Assembly (NCBI GenBank): GCA_024226315.1
Contig: JAAELT010000194.1
Location: forward strand, 62,001 to 126,000
Length of the DNA stretch: 64,000 nt
Source: a bacterium
GTDB lineage: Bacteria; Acidobacteriota; Thermoanaerobaculia; Multivoradales; J023
Direction of reading: 5' to 3'
Part shown: positions 28,074 to 36,419 of the stretch, piece after piece
Position numbering within the stretch: the stretch's first letter is position 1
How the letters are laid out: every line of letters starts with the position of its first letter
Translations under genes and position numbers: made by a program
The notes under the pieces: model-generated
What the model was told of the DNA's origin: nothing
What the model saw: the letters and a program-made list of their open reading frames with translations, nothing else
Database searches by the model: none

Positions 28074-30302
28074 ATGAATCGCCGTACCCTTCTCACTCTC
28101 GCCGCGATCTTCGCGATGGCGCTCGCCCTGCGCCTCACCGTGCTCCACGAGCGCTCCTCCGGCCCTGGTTTCCTGGCGCCGATCGTAGACGCCGGCGTCT
28201 ACGACCAGACGGCCCGCCAGTTGCTCACCGAGGAAGGCGCGCAGCCGCGGTTGTTCTGGCAACCCCTGCTTTACCCCGTCTACCTGAGTGGGGCCTATGC
28301 CCTGACGGGCGGCTCGATCCCTGCCGCCAAAGTCCTCCAGGCGCTGCTCGGCGCCGTCACCTGCTGCCTGACGTTTCTACTGGCGAGCCGGCTCACGGAC
28401 CGCCGCACCGCTCTGGCGGCGGCCGCGATCACGTGTCTCTATGGGCCGCTGATCTTGTTCGAGGGCGAGCTGCTGGCCGCCGGCTGGGCAGCCCTCTGGG
28501 CGGTGGCGCTGGTCTGGCTCTTCACCCTGGCCGGAGACCGGCCGAGTCCAGGCTGGGCACTCGCTCTCGGAGCCGCCGGGGCGATGGCGGTGCTCACCCG
28601 GCCGACGTTCTTGCCGTTCTACGGCGTCGCCTGGCTGTGGCTGCTGTGGCGGTGGCGCGGCGGTGATCGGCGCAAAGCTGTACTGGCCCTGGTCGCCGGC
28701 GTCGCCGCCTTCGGCGCCTTCACGCTGCCGGTGGCGGCCTTCAGCAAGAGCGTCACCGGTCACTTCGGCTTCCTGCCGGGCTCGGGCGGCCTCAACAGCT
28801 ACATCGGCAACAACCCTAACGTCTGCGAAACGTTGAGCGTGCGGCCGGGTGACGAATGGGGCGAGCTGATCGAGCTGCCGGCGCAAGCGGGCTTCACCGG
28901 CTACGCGGAGCGCAACCGCTACTTCTATGGCCAGGTAGTGAAGTACCTGCGCGAGGACCCGATCGGCTACCTCACCGGCGTGGGTGGCAAGGCTCTGCGC
29001 TTCGCGAGCTCCCGCGAGCTGCCGCGCAATATCGACGTCTACTTCTCTCGCGGTGAGTCGCGTCTGCTGGCGGCGCTGTCCTGGAAGCTGGGTCCGTTCG
29101 GCTTCCCTTTCGGCCTTGTGCTGCCGCTGGCGATTCTCGGCGTCGCTCGCGGCTGGCGACGGCTGGGCGCGCCGCTCCTGCTCTTTCTGACGCTCTATCC
29201 GCTGGCCGTCGTTATGGTGTTCGTCACCGCGCGCTACCGGGTGCCGATCGTCCCGGTGCTGGCGATCCCCGCCGCCCTCGGCCTGATGGAGCTGGTGAGC
29301 GCGCTCCGTCCGGTCGGCCGGCATACGGCCGTGGCGGCGCTCATCGTCACCGCCGGCGTCCTGCTCTCAGTCCTGCCCGGCCCGTTCTGCGAAGAGGCGC
29401 TGAACATGGAGGCGGACTTCTACTACTGCCTCGGCTTCGCCCAGTCTGAACGGGGTGAGGTCGAGGGCGCGATCGACAGCTACCGTCGCGCACTCGACTC
29501 CGACCCCGGCCTGGAGCAGGTGCACTACAACCTGGGGCTGCTGCACGCTCAGCGCGACGAGCTGGAGGAGGCCGAGAAGAGCTACCAGGAAGCGGTCAGG
29601 ATCCTGCCCGGCCACGCCCGCGCGCACAACAATCTCGGCTCGGTGGTCCAGCGCCGCGGTGACCTGGAGGGGGCGATCGAGCACTACACCGCCGCCGCCG
29701 ACGCCGATCCCGAGATGGTCATCGCGCAGCGTAACCTGGCCAAGGCCCTGCTGTCGGCGGGCCGTGGCCCGGACGCTCTGGCGCGGATCGACACCCTGGA
29801 GGGGCTCGAGCCGGATCACGCCGAGATCCCGTTCCTGCGTGGCAGCGCCCTGATGCAGACCGGTGACGTCGCGGGCGCAACATCCGAGCTGCGCCGGGCG
29901 GTGGCCACGGATCCCGAAAACGCCCTGGCTCACAACGACCTCGGCACCGCGCTGCTCGGCGCGCAGGACCTCCCCGCCGCCCTCGAGCAGTTCGAGAAGG
30001 CGATCGCGCTGGATCCAGAGCATCTCCAGGCCTACAACAACGCCGGCGCCGTGCTGGCGATGACCGGCGATCTCGAGGGCGCGCGCGTCAAGTTCGAAGA
30101 AGTGGTGCGCCGCTCGCCGGAGTACGCCGACGCCCGTTACAACCTGGCCACCATCCTGCTGCGCCTGGGCGACGTCGGCCGCGGAGTCGAGGAGCTCCAG
30201 CAGGTCTTGCGACTGCAGCCGAACCACCCCCGAGCGACAAAGCGTCTGCAACAGCTCATGGCTCAGATGCAGGCCGTGCAAGGCGGCGTCGGTCCCGGCT
30301 GA
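28074..30302 (+). CDS. GT-C membrane glycosyltransferase fused to TPR repeats
   Basis: The N-terminal 430 residues hold about ten membrane helices and the acidic first-loop motif expected of a GT-C (PMT/ArnT/GT39-like) enzyme: PIVDAGVYDQTARQLL, with the catalytic-type Asp, and an interior repeat of hydrophobic segments. The rest (about 440-742) is at least seven TPR motifs with the A/G-x-x-Y signature, such as VHYNLGLLHAQRDELEEAEK and AHNNLGSVVQRRGDLEGAIE. This layout is like TMTC-type O-mannosyltransferases. It would transfer a sugar from a lipid carrier onto proteins or glycans at the periplasmic face. Donor and acceptor are unknown. It is monocistronic; downstream lie relics and the hairpin array. 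Confidence 0.85.
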   Translation: MNRRTLLTLAAIFAMALALRLTVLHERSSGPGFLAPIVDAGVYDQTARQLLTEEGAQPRLFWQPLLYPVYLSGAYALTGGSIPAAKVLQALLGAVTCCLTFLLASRLTDRRTALAAAAITCLYGPLILFEGELLAAGWAALWAVALVWLFTLAGDRPSPGWALALGAAGAMAVLTRPTFLPFYGVAWLWLLWRWRGGDRRKAVLALVAGVAAFGAFTLPVAAFSKSVTGHFGFLPGSGGLNSYIGNNPNVCETLSVRPGDEWGELIELPAQAGFTGYAERNRYFYGQVVKYLREDPIGYLTGVGGKALRFASSRELPRNIDVYFSRGESRLLAALSWKLGPFGFPFGLVLPLAILGVARGWRRLGAPLLLFLTLYPLAVVMVFVTARYRVPIVPVLAIPAALGLMELVSALRPVGRHTAVAALIVTAGVLLSVLPGPFCEEALNMEADFYYCLGFAQSERGEVEGAIDSYRRALDSDPGLEQVHYNLGLLHAQRDELEEAEKSYQEAVRILPGHARAHNNLGSVVQRRGDLEGAIEHYTAAADADPEMVIAQRNLAKALLSAGRGPDALARIDTLEGLEPDHAEIPFLRGSALMQTGDVAGATSELRRAVATDPENALAHNDLGTALLGAQDLPAALEQFEKAIALDPEHLQAYNNAGAVLAMTGDLEGARVKFEEVVRRSPEYADARYNLATILLRLGDVGRGVEELQQVLRLQPNHPRATKRLQQLMAQMQAVQGGVGPG

Positions 30303-30486
30303 AGCGAGACCGCAATGGCTGGGTCGCGCTCGGTGCCTTCGCTGTGCCTTGGCTCGATCTACCCCTGCTGGAGTACCGATGGAGGAGACAGGCTAACCTA
30401 TGCCGGACGCCAACAACTTACTACCACGCCAATCGAGAAGAGATCGAGTCGGATCTCGACGCTCAGGAAGCTGAAGCCAAGGCACC

Positions 30487-30663
30487 CGCCTCGTCACCTT
30501 CGTCGCGCCGGTCTTCTGGCTTGCCAGCCGGCCCGGCTTCCAGATCGAGCACGTCTGGTACCTCTCCGTCGCCACCGTCGCCTTCCAGGCCCTCCTCAGT
30601 CTCGGACTACTGAGCCGTCAGCTCAAGCGCCGCCTGCGGTTCGACGCCGTCCCGAGCCAATGA
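30487..30663 (+). pseudogene. Relic of a multidrug-type membrane transporter C-terminus
   Basis: From about 30487 to the TGA at 30661-30663 one frame reads as a coherent protein end: TFVAPVFWLASRPGFQIEHV, then WYLSVATVAFQALLSLGLL, then SRQLKRRLRF. The first and second parts are membrane helices, and the basic tail is typical of a transporter C-terminus, best matching my memory of MATE-type efflux proteins. No start or upstream transporter frame exists, since the previous gene ends at 30302. So it is a fragment left by a deletion or insertion. It runs right up to the hairpin array. Confidence 0.5.
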
Positions 30664-30689
30664 TTGGAGGTCCCCGGGGTACGTCTTTC

Positions 30690-31033
30690 GGGCGTCGGAA
30701 ATGTCCTTCCCCGGCTCGTCGGAATAGCCTTTCGGCGTCGAAAATCTCCTTCCCCGTGCTCGGGGAAGGACTTTTCCGAGCCGGAAATGTTGTTCCCTGT
30801 CCTCGGACGAGGACATTCTCGGGCCTGGGAAGCCGCTGGCCTGGACACGATAGGTACCATTTCGGGCCGAAAATGTTGTTCCCCGAGGTGTCGGCAGGAC
30901 ATTTCGGGCGCGAGAGGGACCTTCCCCCTGCACGGGGAACAACATTTCCGACGTCAAAATGTTCTTCCCCCTGCTCGGGGAAGAACATTTTCGGCGCAGG
31001 ACAAGAGTTCCCTTAGGCATGGGGAGAACATTT
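30690..31033. repeat. Tandem array of eight 43-bp hairpin units
   Basis: The TTCCCC core falls at 30707, 30750, 30793, (30836, decayed), 30879, 30922, 30965 and 31008, exactly 43 bp apart. Units are imperfect inverted repeats. The best (30948-30990) has a perfect 15-bp stem, AAAATGTTCTTCCCC (30956-30970) with GGGGAAGAACATTTT (30977-30991), and a CTGCTC loop. Units are joined by short CG-rich linkers such as CGGGCC. A more decayed copy may flank each side (30647-30689, 31034-31076). The array sits in a 906-bp gap (30303-31208) that otherwise holds the transporter relic, a short repeat (GGACACGATA at 30843 and 31066) and the inverted repeat at 31112. Confidence 0.88.
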
Positions 31034-31111
31034 TTCTCCCCAAGGGAGAGTCGGCTGCTCGAACAGGACACGATATGTCACATCCCGCCCGCCAGCCAAT
31101 GGAAATTGAGC

Positions 31112-31134
31112 GCGATTCGACGGCGTCGAATCGC
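31112..31134. promoter_or_regulatory. 10-bp inverted repeat upstream of the 31209 gene
   Basis: GCGATTCGAC and GTCGAATCGC form a perfect inverted repeat around GGC. It lies 75 bases before the ATG at 31209. With the following ATCATCCTATGAT it looks like an operator, though it could also be a stray hairpin of the repeat-rich gap. Confidence 0.4.
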
Positions 31135-31208
31135 TATCATCCTATGATGGCAAAGCCATCGTCGAGGACGTTGGCCTACGGCTACATGCGAACTGGGCAC
31201 AAAGTCAC

Positions 31209-31640
31209 ATGCGTGAAGACGACCTTCTGAGGAAGCTCCAGCGCATCGAGGCTCTCTTCGCCGGGGCGACCACACCGGGTGAACGCGAGGCAGCCGATCA
31301 GGCTCGCCAGAGAATGCTGGCTCGCCTAGAGAAGACGGCGGCGCAAGATCCGCCAGTCGAATATAGATTTACGCTCTCGAACCAGTGGTCGCGCAGCTTG
31401 CTCGCGGCGCTGCTTCGCCGTTATGGCATCCGGCCGTACCGCTACCGGCGCCAACGATACACGACCGTCATGGCCCGGGTTCCGGCATCGTTCGTCGACG
31501 ACGTCCTCTGGCCGGAGTTCGTCGAGCTCGACAAGGTACTCCAAGGACATCTGGACGAGATCGCGCAGCAGATCATCGCGGCGGCGATCCATCCGGAGAC
31601 AGCCGAAGCCGAAGTGCGGCAGGGATCGCTGAAGCAGTAG
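31209..31640 (+). CDS. Protein of unknown function with DUF2786-like start
   Basis: A 143-residue soluble protein. The first 40 residues (DDLLRKLQRIEALFAGATTP, then EREAADQARQRMLARL) follow the pattern of DUF2786, an N-terminal helical pair. The middle is basic (RRYGIRPYRYRRQRYTTVM) and the end is helical with DEIAQQIIAA. No catalytic motif can be seen. Arg-rich middle parts suggest nucleic acid binding, but this is only an impression. No good ribosome site precedes the ATG. It stands alone between the hairpin array and the TA relic, in a region with many mobile-looking leftovers. Confidence 0.6.
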   Translation: MREDDLLRKLQRIEALFAGATTPGEREAADQARQRMLARLEKTAAQDPPVEYRFTLSNQWSRSLLAALLRRYGIRPYRYRRQRYTTVMARVPASFVDDVLWPEFVELDKVLQGHLDEIAQQIIAAAIHPETAEAEVRQGSLKQ

Positions 31641-31700
31641 GGGTCACCGCCGCTCCACCGGTGCCAGAGCCGCAGCGACCCCAAGGCCGATCGGATACCT

Positions 31701-31728
31701 GCCTGCACCTTCGTGATATCATGCAGGC
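31701..31728. promoter_or_regulatory. Operator-like inverted repeat before the vapBC relic
   Basis: GCCTGCA (31701-31707) and TGCAGGC (31722-31728) form a perfect 7-bp inverted repeat 14 bases apart, with an inner TGATATCA palindrome. The relic antitoxin start codon follows at once at 31729. Autoregulated toxin-antitoxin operons have operators in this position, so it is probably the leftover operator. Confidence 0.45.
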
Positions 31729-31873
31729 ATGGCCAAGCAACTCACCATCCGCGCCGATCTCGATCAATGATGTCTGGATCGCTGCAACAACGATCGACTG
31801 CGGAGGTCATTTGTTGACCTTTGATCAGGACTTCGAACGCGTCGAGGGCCTCAATCGGACAATCCTCACCTGA
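31729..31873 (+). pseudogene. Collapsed VapBC-type toxin-antitoxin locus
   Basis: The ATG at 31729 opens MAKQLTIRADLDQ and stops at once (31768-31770). That start is typical of a small antitoxin. From 31757 another frame reads the end of a PIN-domain toxin: SINDVWIAATTIDCGGHLLT, then FDQDFERVEGLN, to the stop at 31871-31873. The NDxWIAA and TxDxDFxxVxGL blocks are the third and fourth acidic motifs of VapC. The two ends are joined directly, so most of vapB and the first two-thirds of vapC are gone, as one internal deletion would do. Neither product can be active. Confidence 0.7.
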
Positions 31874-31901
31874 CTGACGATCTACGACGCCAACATCCTC
31901 C

Positions 31902-33086
31902 TCAGACCTGATCCACCATCACCGCCCGCAGATACATCCCCGCCGACATCCGCCGCGTCGGCACCGACTTCTCGTCGAGCTCGAGCTGTATGAGGCCCGG
32001 CCCGGGCGTCGACGGTGCCCAGTGGTGGCTCCAGACACCCCAGCCGCCTCCCGGCGGCGCCGGCTGGACGCTGACCGGCACGAAGGGGTCCCGCGGGCGG
32101 AAGCGGATCTGGAGACGGCCCTTGGTGCGGTCGCCGCCCCAATCGATGCCGACGACGCGGTAGCGAATCTTGCCGTCGACGCGCCACTTCTCGACCCGCA
32201 CCGGCATGGCCGCGCGATCGACGGTGGCGGGCTGGTAGTCGGCGGCGCTGGTCGGGACGCCGTTCTGGAAGGTGCGGGCGGCGAATTCGCGCATCTGGGA
32301 GGTGGCGGGTTGGTCGGCGTCGACGAGCTCGATGCGATTCACCCACTTGATGCAGCAGCAGCCGTACCAGCCGGGCACCACCAGGCGCACGGGGAAGCCG
32401 TGGTCGGGGGTCAGGGGCTTGCCGTTCATGCGCGTGGCGAGGAAGGCGCCGGCCTGGCTCAGCTGCTCGGGGGTGTAGATCCAGGCGCAGCCGGCGGAGG
32501 AGTTGGTGGACGTCTTGGTGTGGCCGTCGAAGCCCGTGATGCGCACCGCTTTGGCAGTGGACAGCGGTCCGGCGCCGGCCAGCATGCGGGAGAGCCGGAC
32601 GCCGGACCACTCGGCGGTGCTGATCAGGCCGAAGCGGGTGGCGCGGCTGTTGCCCGCGCACTCGATGTGGTGGACGCCCATGTCCTGGACGCGGGGCTCG
32701 AGGTTGGCGGCGGACAACGACAGGGGCCTCCTGACCAGGCCGTCGATCCGGATGCGCCAGGGTCTGGAGCGGTCGAGCTGGTCGGGCACGCCGGTACGGA
32801 CGAAGAACTCCTCGACGGGCGTGATCAGCCGGTCGCGATCGACCAGCGAGAGGTCGGTGTAGAGGCGCTCGTCGAGGCCGTCGGCGATGCGGGTGTGGAG
32901 CGGATCGGGGGGCTCGGCCTGGAAGGGCAGCTGGCCGAGCAGCTGACCGCCGCGCCACGGGTCGTCGCCCTGGCCGGCGGCGAGGGCTTCGCGTAGACCA
33001 GCGAGACCACTGAGACCGAGGACGGCGCTCAGGCCCACGCCGGTGCGGAGGAGGTCTCTGCGGCTCCAGGCCGCCCGCTCGTTCAC
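31902..33086 (-). CDS. Tat-exported molybdopterin oxidoreductase of the sulfite oxidase fold
   Basis: The start is GTG at 33086 (GGGAG upstream) giving 394 residues. The N-terminus has a twin-arginine signal (SRRDLLRTGVGLSA) ending near ALAAGQ. The central Oxidored_molyb domain carries the molybdenum-ligand Cys in IECAGNSRATRF, then DHGFPVRLVVPGWYG, a family signature. A C-terminal dimerisation Mo-co domain follows (KWRVDGKIRYRVVGIDWGG). This group includes sulfite oxidases and sulfite dehydrogenases; no heme domain is fused. It acts in the periplasm and needs a redox partner, possibly a cytochrome not encoded here. It is downstream of the TPR/CRTAC1/sulfatase genes on the same strand. Confidence 0.9.
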   Translation of the reverse strand: MNERAAWSRRDLLRTGVGLSAVLGLSGLAGLREALAAGQGDDPWRGGQLLGQLPFQAEPPDPLHTRIADGLDERLYTDLSLVDRDRLITPVEEFFVRTGVPDQLDRSRPWRIRIDGLVRRPLSLSAANLEPRVQDMGVHHIECAGNSRATRFGLISTAEWSGVRLSRMLAGAGPLSTAKAVRITGFDGHTKTSTNSSAGCAWIYTPEQLSQAGAFLATRMNGKPLTPDHGFPVRLVVPGWYGCCCIKWVNRIELVDADQPATSQMREFAARTFQNGVPTSAADYQPATVDRAAMPVRVEKWRVDGKIRYRVVGIDWGGDRTKGRLQIRFRPRDPFVPVSVQPAPPGGGWGVWSHHWAPSTPGPGLIQLELDEKSVPTRRMSAGMYLRAVMVDQV

Positions 33087-33193
33087 GGGTTCGCTCCCGG
33101 CCAGGCCCGGGCTCGAGAATCTCGTGCACCGGCGACCGGGGCCGCGAACAAGAGGACGAGGCAGGGCTGGAAGACCCGGAAAGCTGGATTCAT
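33083..33193 (-). CDS. Possible 36-residue secreted peptide
   Basis: An ATG 13 bases after the TPR lipoprotein gene opens a short frame with a signal-like start (MNPAFRVF, then a Leu/Val/Ala core and PVAGA), ending in an Arg-rich tail. Its stop overlaps the GTG of the molybdoenzyme as GTGA, which would suit a coupling peptide. No convincing ribosome site is seen, and 36 codons can occur by chance in this GC-rich DNA. Confidence 0.3.
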   Translation of the reverse strand: MNPAFRVFQPCLVLLFAAPVAGARDSRARAWPGANP

Positions 33194-33205
33194 TTCGGAA
33201 TGAGC

Positions 33206-34630
33206 CTACCGCAACCGCCCCAACGCCGCCCGCGCCTGCGCGTGCACCGCCGGCGGCGCCTCCATCTCCAGCACGGCGGCGAGGTGACGCTTGGCGCGAG
33301 CGACGTCGCCGAGGCCCGCGAGCAGCATCGCCAGGCGCATACGCTCGTGCGCGTCTTCCGGCGGCTGCCGGTCGACGAATCGGCCCAGCTCGCGAGTGGC
33401 CTCGGCCGTGCGGCCCAGCCGGACCAGGCACTTGACTCGCTCCATCTGCGCCTGCTGGTTGCCCGGCTCCGCCGCGAGCACTTGCGCATAGAGCCCGGCG
33501 GCGCGCTCGAACCGACCCTCGCGCTGGGCGACGCCGGCGAGCTGCAACCGCGCGGTGGACGATCCCGGACTCAGCTCGAGCGCTGTCTCCAGGTGCTTCC
33601 TGGCCAGATCCAGCTGGCCGAGGCCGGCAGCCACCACGCCCAGGTCCTGGTTCAGATCGGGATCCTCGGGCGCGAGTCTCACCGCTTCGCGATACTGCTC
33701 CAGAGCCCCGGCGAGGTCGCCGGTTGCGGCCAGTGCCGAACCCATGCTCTGGCGCACCACCGGATCGTCGGGCGCCAGCTCCAGGGCCTTGCGGTACTCG
33801 CCCAGCGCCTCCTCGTGACGGCCACCATAGGCGGCGTGCAGGCCGCGTGTGAGGTGGGCCGCGGCGCTGCGGGTGAAGCCGGAGAGCTCCTCGTCCCACG
33901 GATCCGAGCAGGTGGGCCGGGCGCCGACGCTCATCCGGCGCTGGGCGCTGCGATCCAGGTATCTCCGCCCCTCTTCCTCGCGCCCCAGGCGCAAGAGCGT
34001 CTGCCCCAGCGGGTAGAGCACCTGCAGGGCGTAGGGCTGCTCGTCGAGCGTCTTCTGGAAGTGCTCCGCGGCGCCCTCCAGATCCCCTTCGGCTCGCGCC
34101 GCTTCGCCGAGGCCGTAGCGAGCGGCGGCACAGTCCGCGTCGGCGGTCAGCGCGCGCTCGAAATGGCCACGTGCCTCGGCGGGACGGTCGCGCGCCAGCG
34201 CCACCTGGCCGAGCCGCAGCCGTAGCGGGGCGCTGTCCGGTGCCCCGTCGAGCGCTTCGCCCAGGATCTCGGCCGCGTCGTCCAGCCGGCCCTGCCGCCG
34301 GTAGACGCCGCCCAGGTAGTAGCGCCATTGCGGATTGTCCGCGTCGAGCCGCAAGGTGTTGCGGTAGCAGGCGGCGGCGGGCGGCAGCAGCTCGTAGGCG
34401 TGGTAGAGCTGCCCCATGCGGCCGAAGGCAGCCGCGAGCTCGGCAGGCTCCACGCCCGATTCGAGCTGGCGGTCGAGCTCGGCCCGCTCGGTGCCGAGCT
34501 GTTCGCGGACCGAGGATTCGACCGCGGTCAAGTCGGGGACGGGAGGAGTCTCGAGATCGGAGGGGAGCTTTGGCCCACAGGCGAGAGCCAGGAAGAGCAC
34601 CGGCCAAATCCAGCGATTACTCCACTTCAA
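33206..34630 (-). CDS. TPR-repeat lipoprotein
   Basis: A 474-residue protein with a lipoprotein signal peptide (lipobox LALAC/G near residue 18). The rest is almost all tetratricopeptide repeats, roughly ten, in two blocks (about 60-220 and 255-470), for example YRNTLRLDADNPQWRYYLGG, HLTRGLHAAYGGRHEEALGE and YAQVLAAEPGNQQAQMERVK. Such proteins are periplasmic scaffolds. The start overlaps the end of the upstream CRTAC1 gene by 14 bases, so both are from one transcript, with the molybdoenzyme after it. It may hold together the exported proteins of this cluster; that is inference from position. Confidence 0.85.
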   Translation of the reverse strand: MKWSNRWIWPVLFLALACGPKLPSDLETPPVPDLTAVESSVREQLGTERAELDRQLESGVEPAELAAAFGRMGQLYHAYELLPPAAACYRNTLRLDADNPQWRYYLGGVYRRQGRLDDAAEILGEALDGAPDSAPLRLRLGQVALARDRPAEARGHFERALTADADCAAARYGLGEAARAEGDLEGAAEHFQKTLDEQPYALQVLYPLGQTLLRLGREEEGRRYLDRSAQRRMSVGARPTCSDPWDEELSGFTRSAAAHLTRGLHAAYGGRHEEALGEYRKALELAPDDPVVRQSMGSALAATGDLAGALEQYREAVRLAPEDPDLNQDLGVVAAGLGQLDLARKHLETALELSPGSSTARLQLAGVAQREGRFERAAGLYAQVLAAEPGNQQAQMERVKCLVRLGRTAEATRELGRFVDRQPPEDAHERMRLAMLLAGLGDVARAKRHLAAVLEMEAPPAVHAQARAALGRLR

Positions 34631-36419
34631 CGCCCGAACCCTCGCTCAACGTCGAATATTGATCCGCCACGGCCTCGAAACTTTCCATCTTTCCGCTCGG
34701 CCACTCCACTACGACGCTCTCGACCTCCGCCGTTCCGCCCAACCCGACGAGCACCCGAGGATCGTTGGCCGACAGGTAGCTGCCGCCGGTCCGCACCCGG
34801 CGCCACAGGGTCGGGGCGTCGCTTCGCTCCACACCGACCCGCGCACCGAGCATGTCGCGCGCGGTCGCTTCGCCCACCAGACGCAGCCCCAGCCAATGGC
34901 GCTCGGTGCCGATCTGGTTGATCAGCAGCCGCGCCGGGCCGTTGTTGTTGCTGATCACCACGTCGACGTCGCCGTCGTTGTCGAGATCGCCGGTCGCCAG
35001 GCCACGGCTCACTTCCGAGCGGCGGAAGTCCTCGCCTGCACGCCGCGAAACGTCCTCGAACCGTGGTCCGCCCCGCGCCTCGCCCAGGTGCTGAAACAAC
35101 AGGTTCGGCATGTGCAGCGGGTATGGATCTCGCTCGGCCACCAGGTCGGGGATCACCTTCACCGCGCCGTTGGCGGCCATCAGGTCGAGCCAGCCGTCGT
35201 TGTCGAAATCGAGGAAGGCGACACCGAAGCCGGTCATGGTGAAGCTCGGCGAGCCGAGGCCACTGGCCACCGTGACGTCGTCGAAGAACCCCGTGCCGTC
35301 GTTCAGGTACAAGGTGTTGGTCTCGAGCGCCAGGTGGGTGATGAGCAGGTCCTCGTCGCCATCGGCATCGACGTCACCCGCCACCACCCCCATGCCGGCC
35401 TCGGCCATGCCCTCGAGGGACAGCGCGCTGCCTCGGTTGAGGGCCTCGTCGCGGAAGCCGCCGCCGGCCTGCTGGAGCCACATGCGGTTGGGCATGCCGT
35501 CGTTGGCGACGTAGAGATCCGTGCGGCCGTCAACGTCGAAATCGCCGCTCACCACTCCGAGCCCCGAGCCCGCCTCGCCGGCGATGCCCGCGGCGACGCC
35601 CGCGTCCTCGAACTGGACTGTATTGCTGGCGGCGCCTCTGGCGCCGTTGCCACCCAGGTTGCGCAGCAGTCGGTCGCCCTGCGGCCGATAGCTGATCGGC
35701 CCGCAATAGTCCGGCGCGCCAGTGAGTGATTTGCAGCGCTTGTTGCCGGCCACCGTGAAATCCACGTAATTGGTGACGTAGATGTCGAGCAGGCCGTCGC
35801 GGTCGAAATCCAGAAACGTCGACGACACGCTCCAGCGCTCGTCGTCGGCGCCGCTCGCGGCGGTGACGTCCTCGAACGTTACCGTATTGCTGGCGGCGCC
35901 TTCGGCGCCGGCACCACGATTGCGCCACAGCTGGTTCGAGCCCAGGTTGGTGACGTAGAGGTCGATCCAGCCGTCGTTGTCGACATCGCCCGTGGCCACG
36001 CCCATGCCGAAGCCCGTGGCATTCAAGCCGCTTTCCTCGGTGACGTCCACGAAGCTCGGCTCGCCGTTCTCCAGGTCGTTGCGATAAAGCCGGTCGGTGA
36101 GCGGCCGCATCGCCTCGGACGGCGGGAACGTGGTGGCGCCCAGCTCGGTGTCGTCGAGCAGGGCGCCCTGCACCAGGTAGACGTCCAGGTCGCCGTCGTT
36201 GTCGTAATCGAAGACCGCCACCCCCGCGCCCATCACCTCGGCGATGTACAGCCCGCCCGACATGCCGTTGAAGTGCACGAAGTCGAGCCCGCGCGCGGAC
36301 GCCTCCTCGGTGAAGATCGGCGGCGCGTCGGGCATCGCTTCCTCCGCTGGTTCCGGCGCCGGAGCCTCCGTCCCACAAGCCGCCAACAAGAGCAGCGCCG
36401 CCAAAGCCCTACTGCGCAT
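34617..36419 (-). CDS. CRTAC1-family lipoprotein (FG-GAP repeats and ASPIC/UnbV domain)
   Basis: The start is the ATG at 36419 (MRSRALAALLLLAAC), giving 600 residues with a lipobox LLAAC/G. FG-GAP/VCBS repeats with Asp-rich loops (DYDNDGDLDVYLV, DVDNDGWIDLYVTN, DFDRDGLLDIYV, DFDVDGRTDLYVAN, DFDNDGWLDLMAANG, DLDNDGDVDVVISN) build a beta-propeller. A C-terminal ASPIC/UnbV domain (about 530-590; SYLSANDPRVLVGLGG, VVVEWPSG) follows. These domains bind calcium and partners; no enzyme activity is known. The gene overlaps the sulfatase-like gene by 11 bases and the TPR gene by 14, so the three are translationally linked. Confidence 0.9.
   Translation of the reverse strand: MRSRALAALLLLAACGTEAPAPEPAEEAMPDAPPIFTEEASARGLDFVHFNGMSGGLYIAEVMGAGVAVFDYDNDGDLDVYLVQGALLDDTELGATTFPPSEAMRPLTDRLYRNDLENGEPSFVDVTEESGLNATGFGMGVATGDVDNDGWIDLYVTNLGSNQLWRNRGAGAEGAASNTVTFEDVTAASGADDERWSVSSTFLDFDRDGLLDIYVTNYVDFTVAGNKRCKSLTGAPDYCGPISYRPQGDRLLRNLGGNGARGAASNTVQFEDAGVAAGIAGEAGSGLGVVSGDFDVDGRTDLYVANDGMPNRMWLQQAGGGFRDEALNRGSALSLEGMAEAGMGVVAGDVDADGDEDLLITHLALETNTLYLNDGTGFFDDVTVASGLGSPSFTMTGFGVAFLDFDNDGWLDLMAANGAVKVIPDLVAERDPYPLHMPNLLFQHLGEARGGPRFEDVSRRAGEDFRRSEVSRGLATGDLDNDGDVDVVISNNNGPARLLINQIGTERHWLGLRLVGEATARDMLGARVGVERSDAPTLWRRVRTGGSYLSANDPRVLVGLGGTAEVESVVVEWPSGKMESFEAVADQYSTLSEGSGVEVE

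Noticed and set aside
30690..31033. CRISPR array
   Set aside because: Units are contiguous palindromes with drifting arms. There are no unique spacers of constant length between identical repeats and no cas genes.
31209..31640. Transposase or RAYT linked to the hairpin array
   Set aside because: The protein has no HUH motif or catalytic Tyr pattern and resembles DUF2786 at its start.
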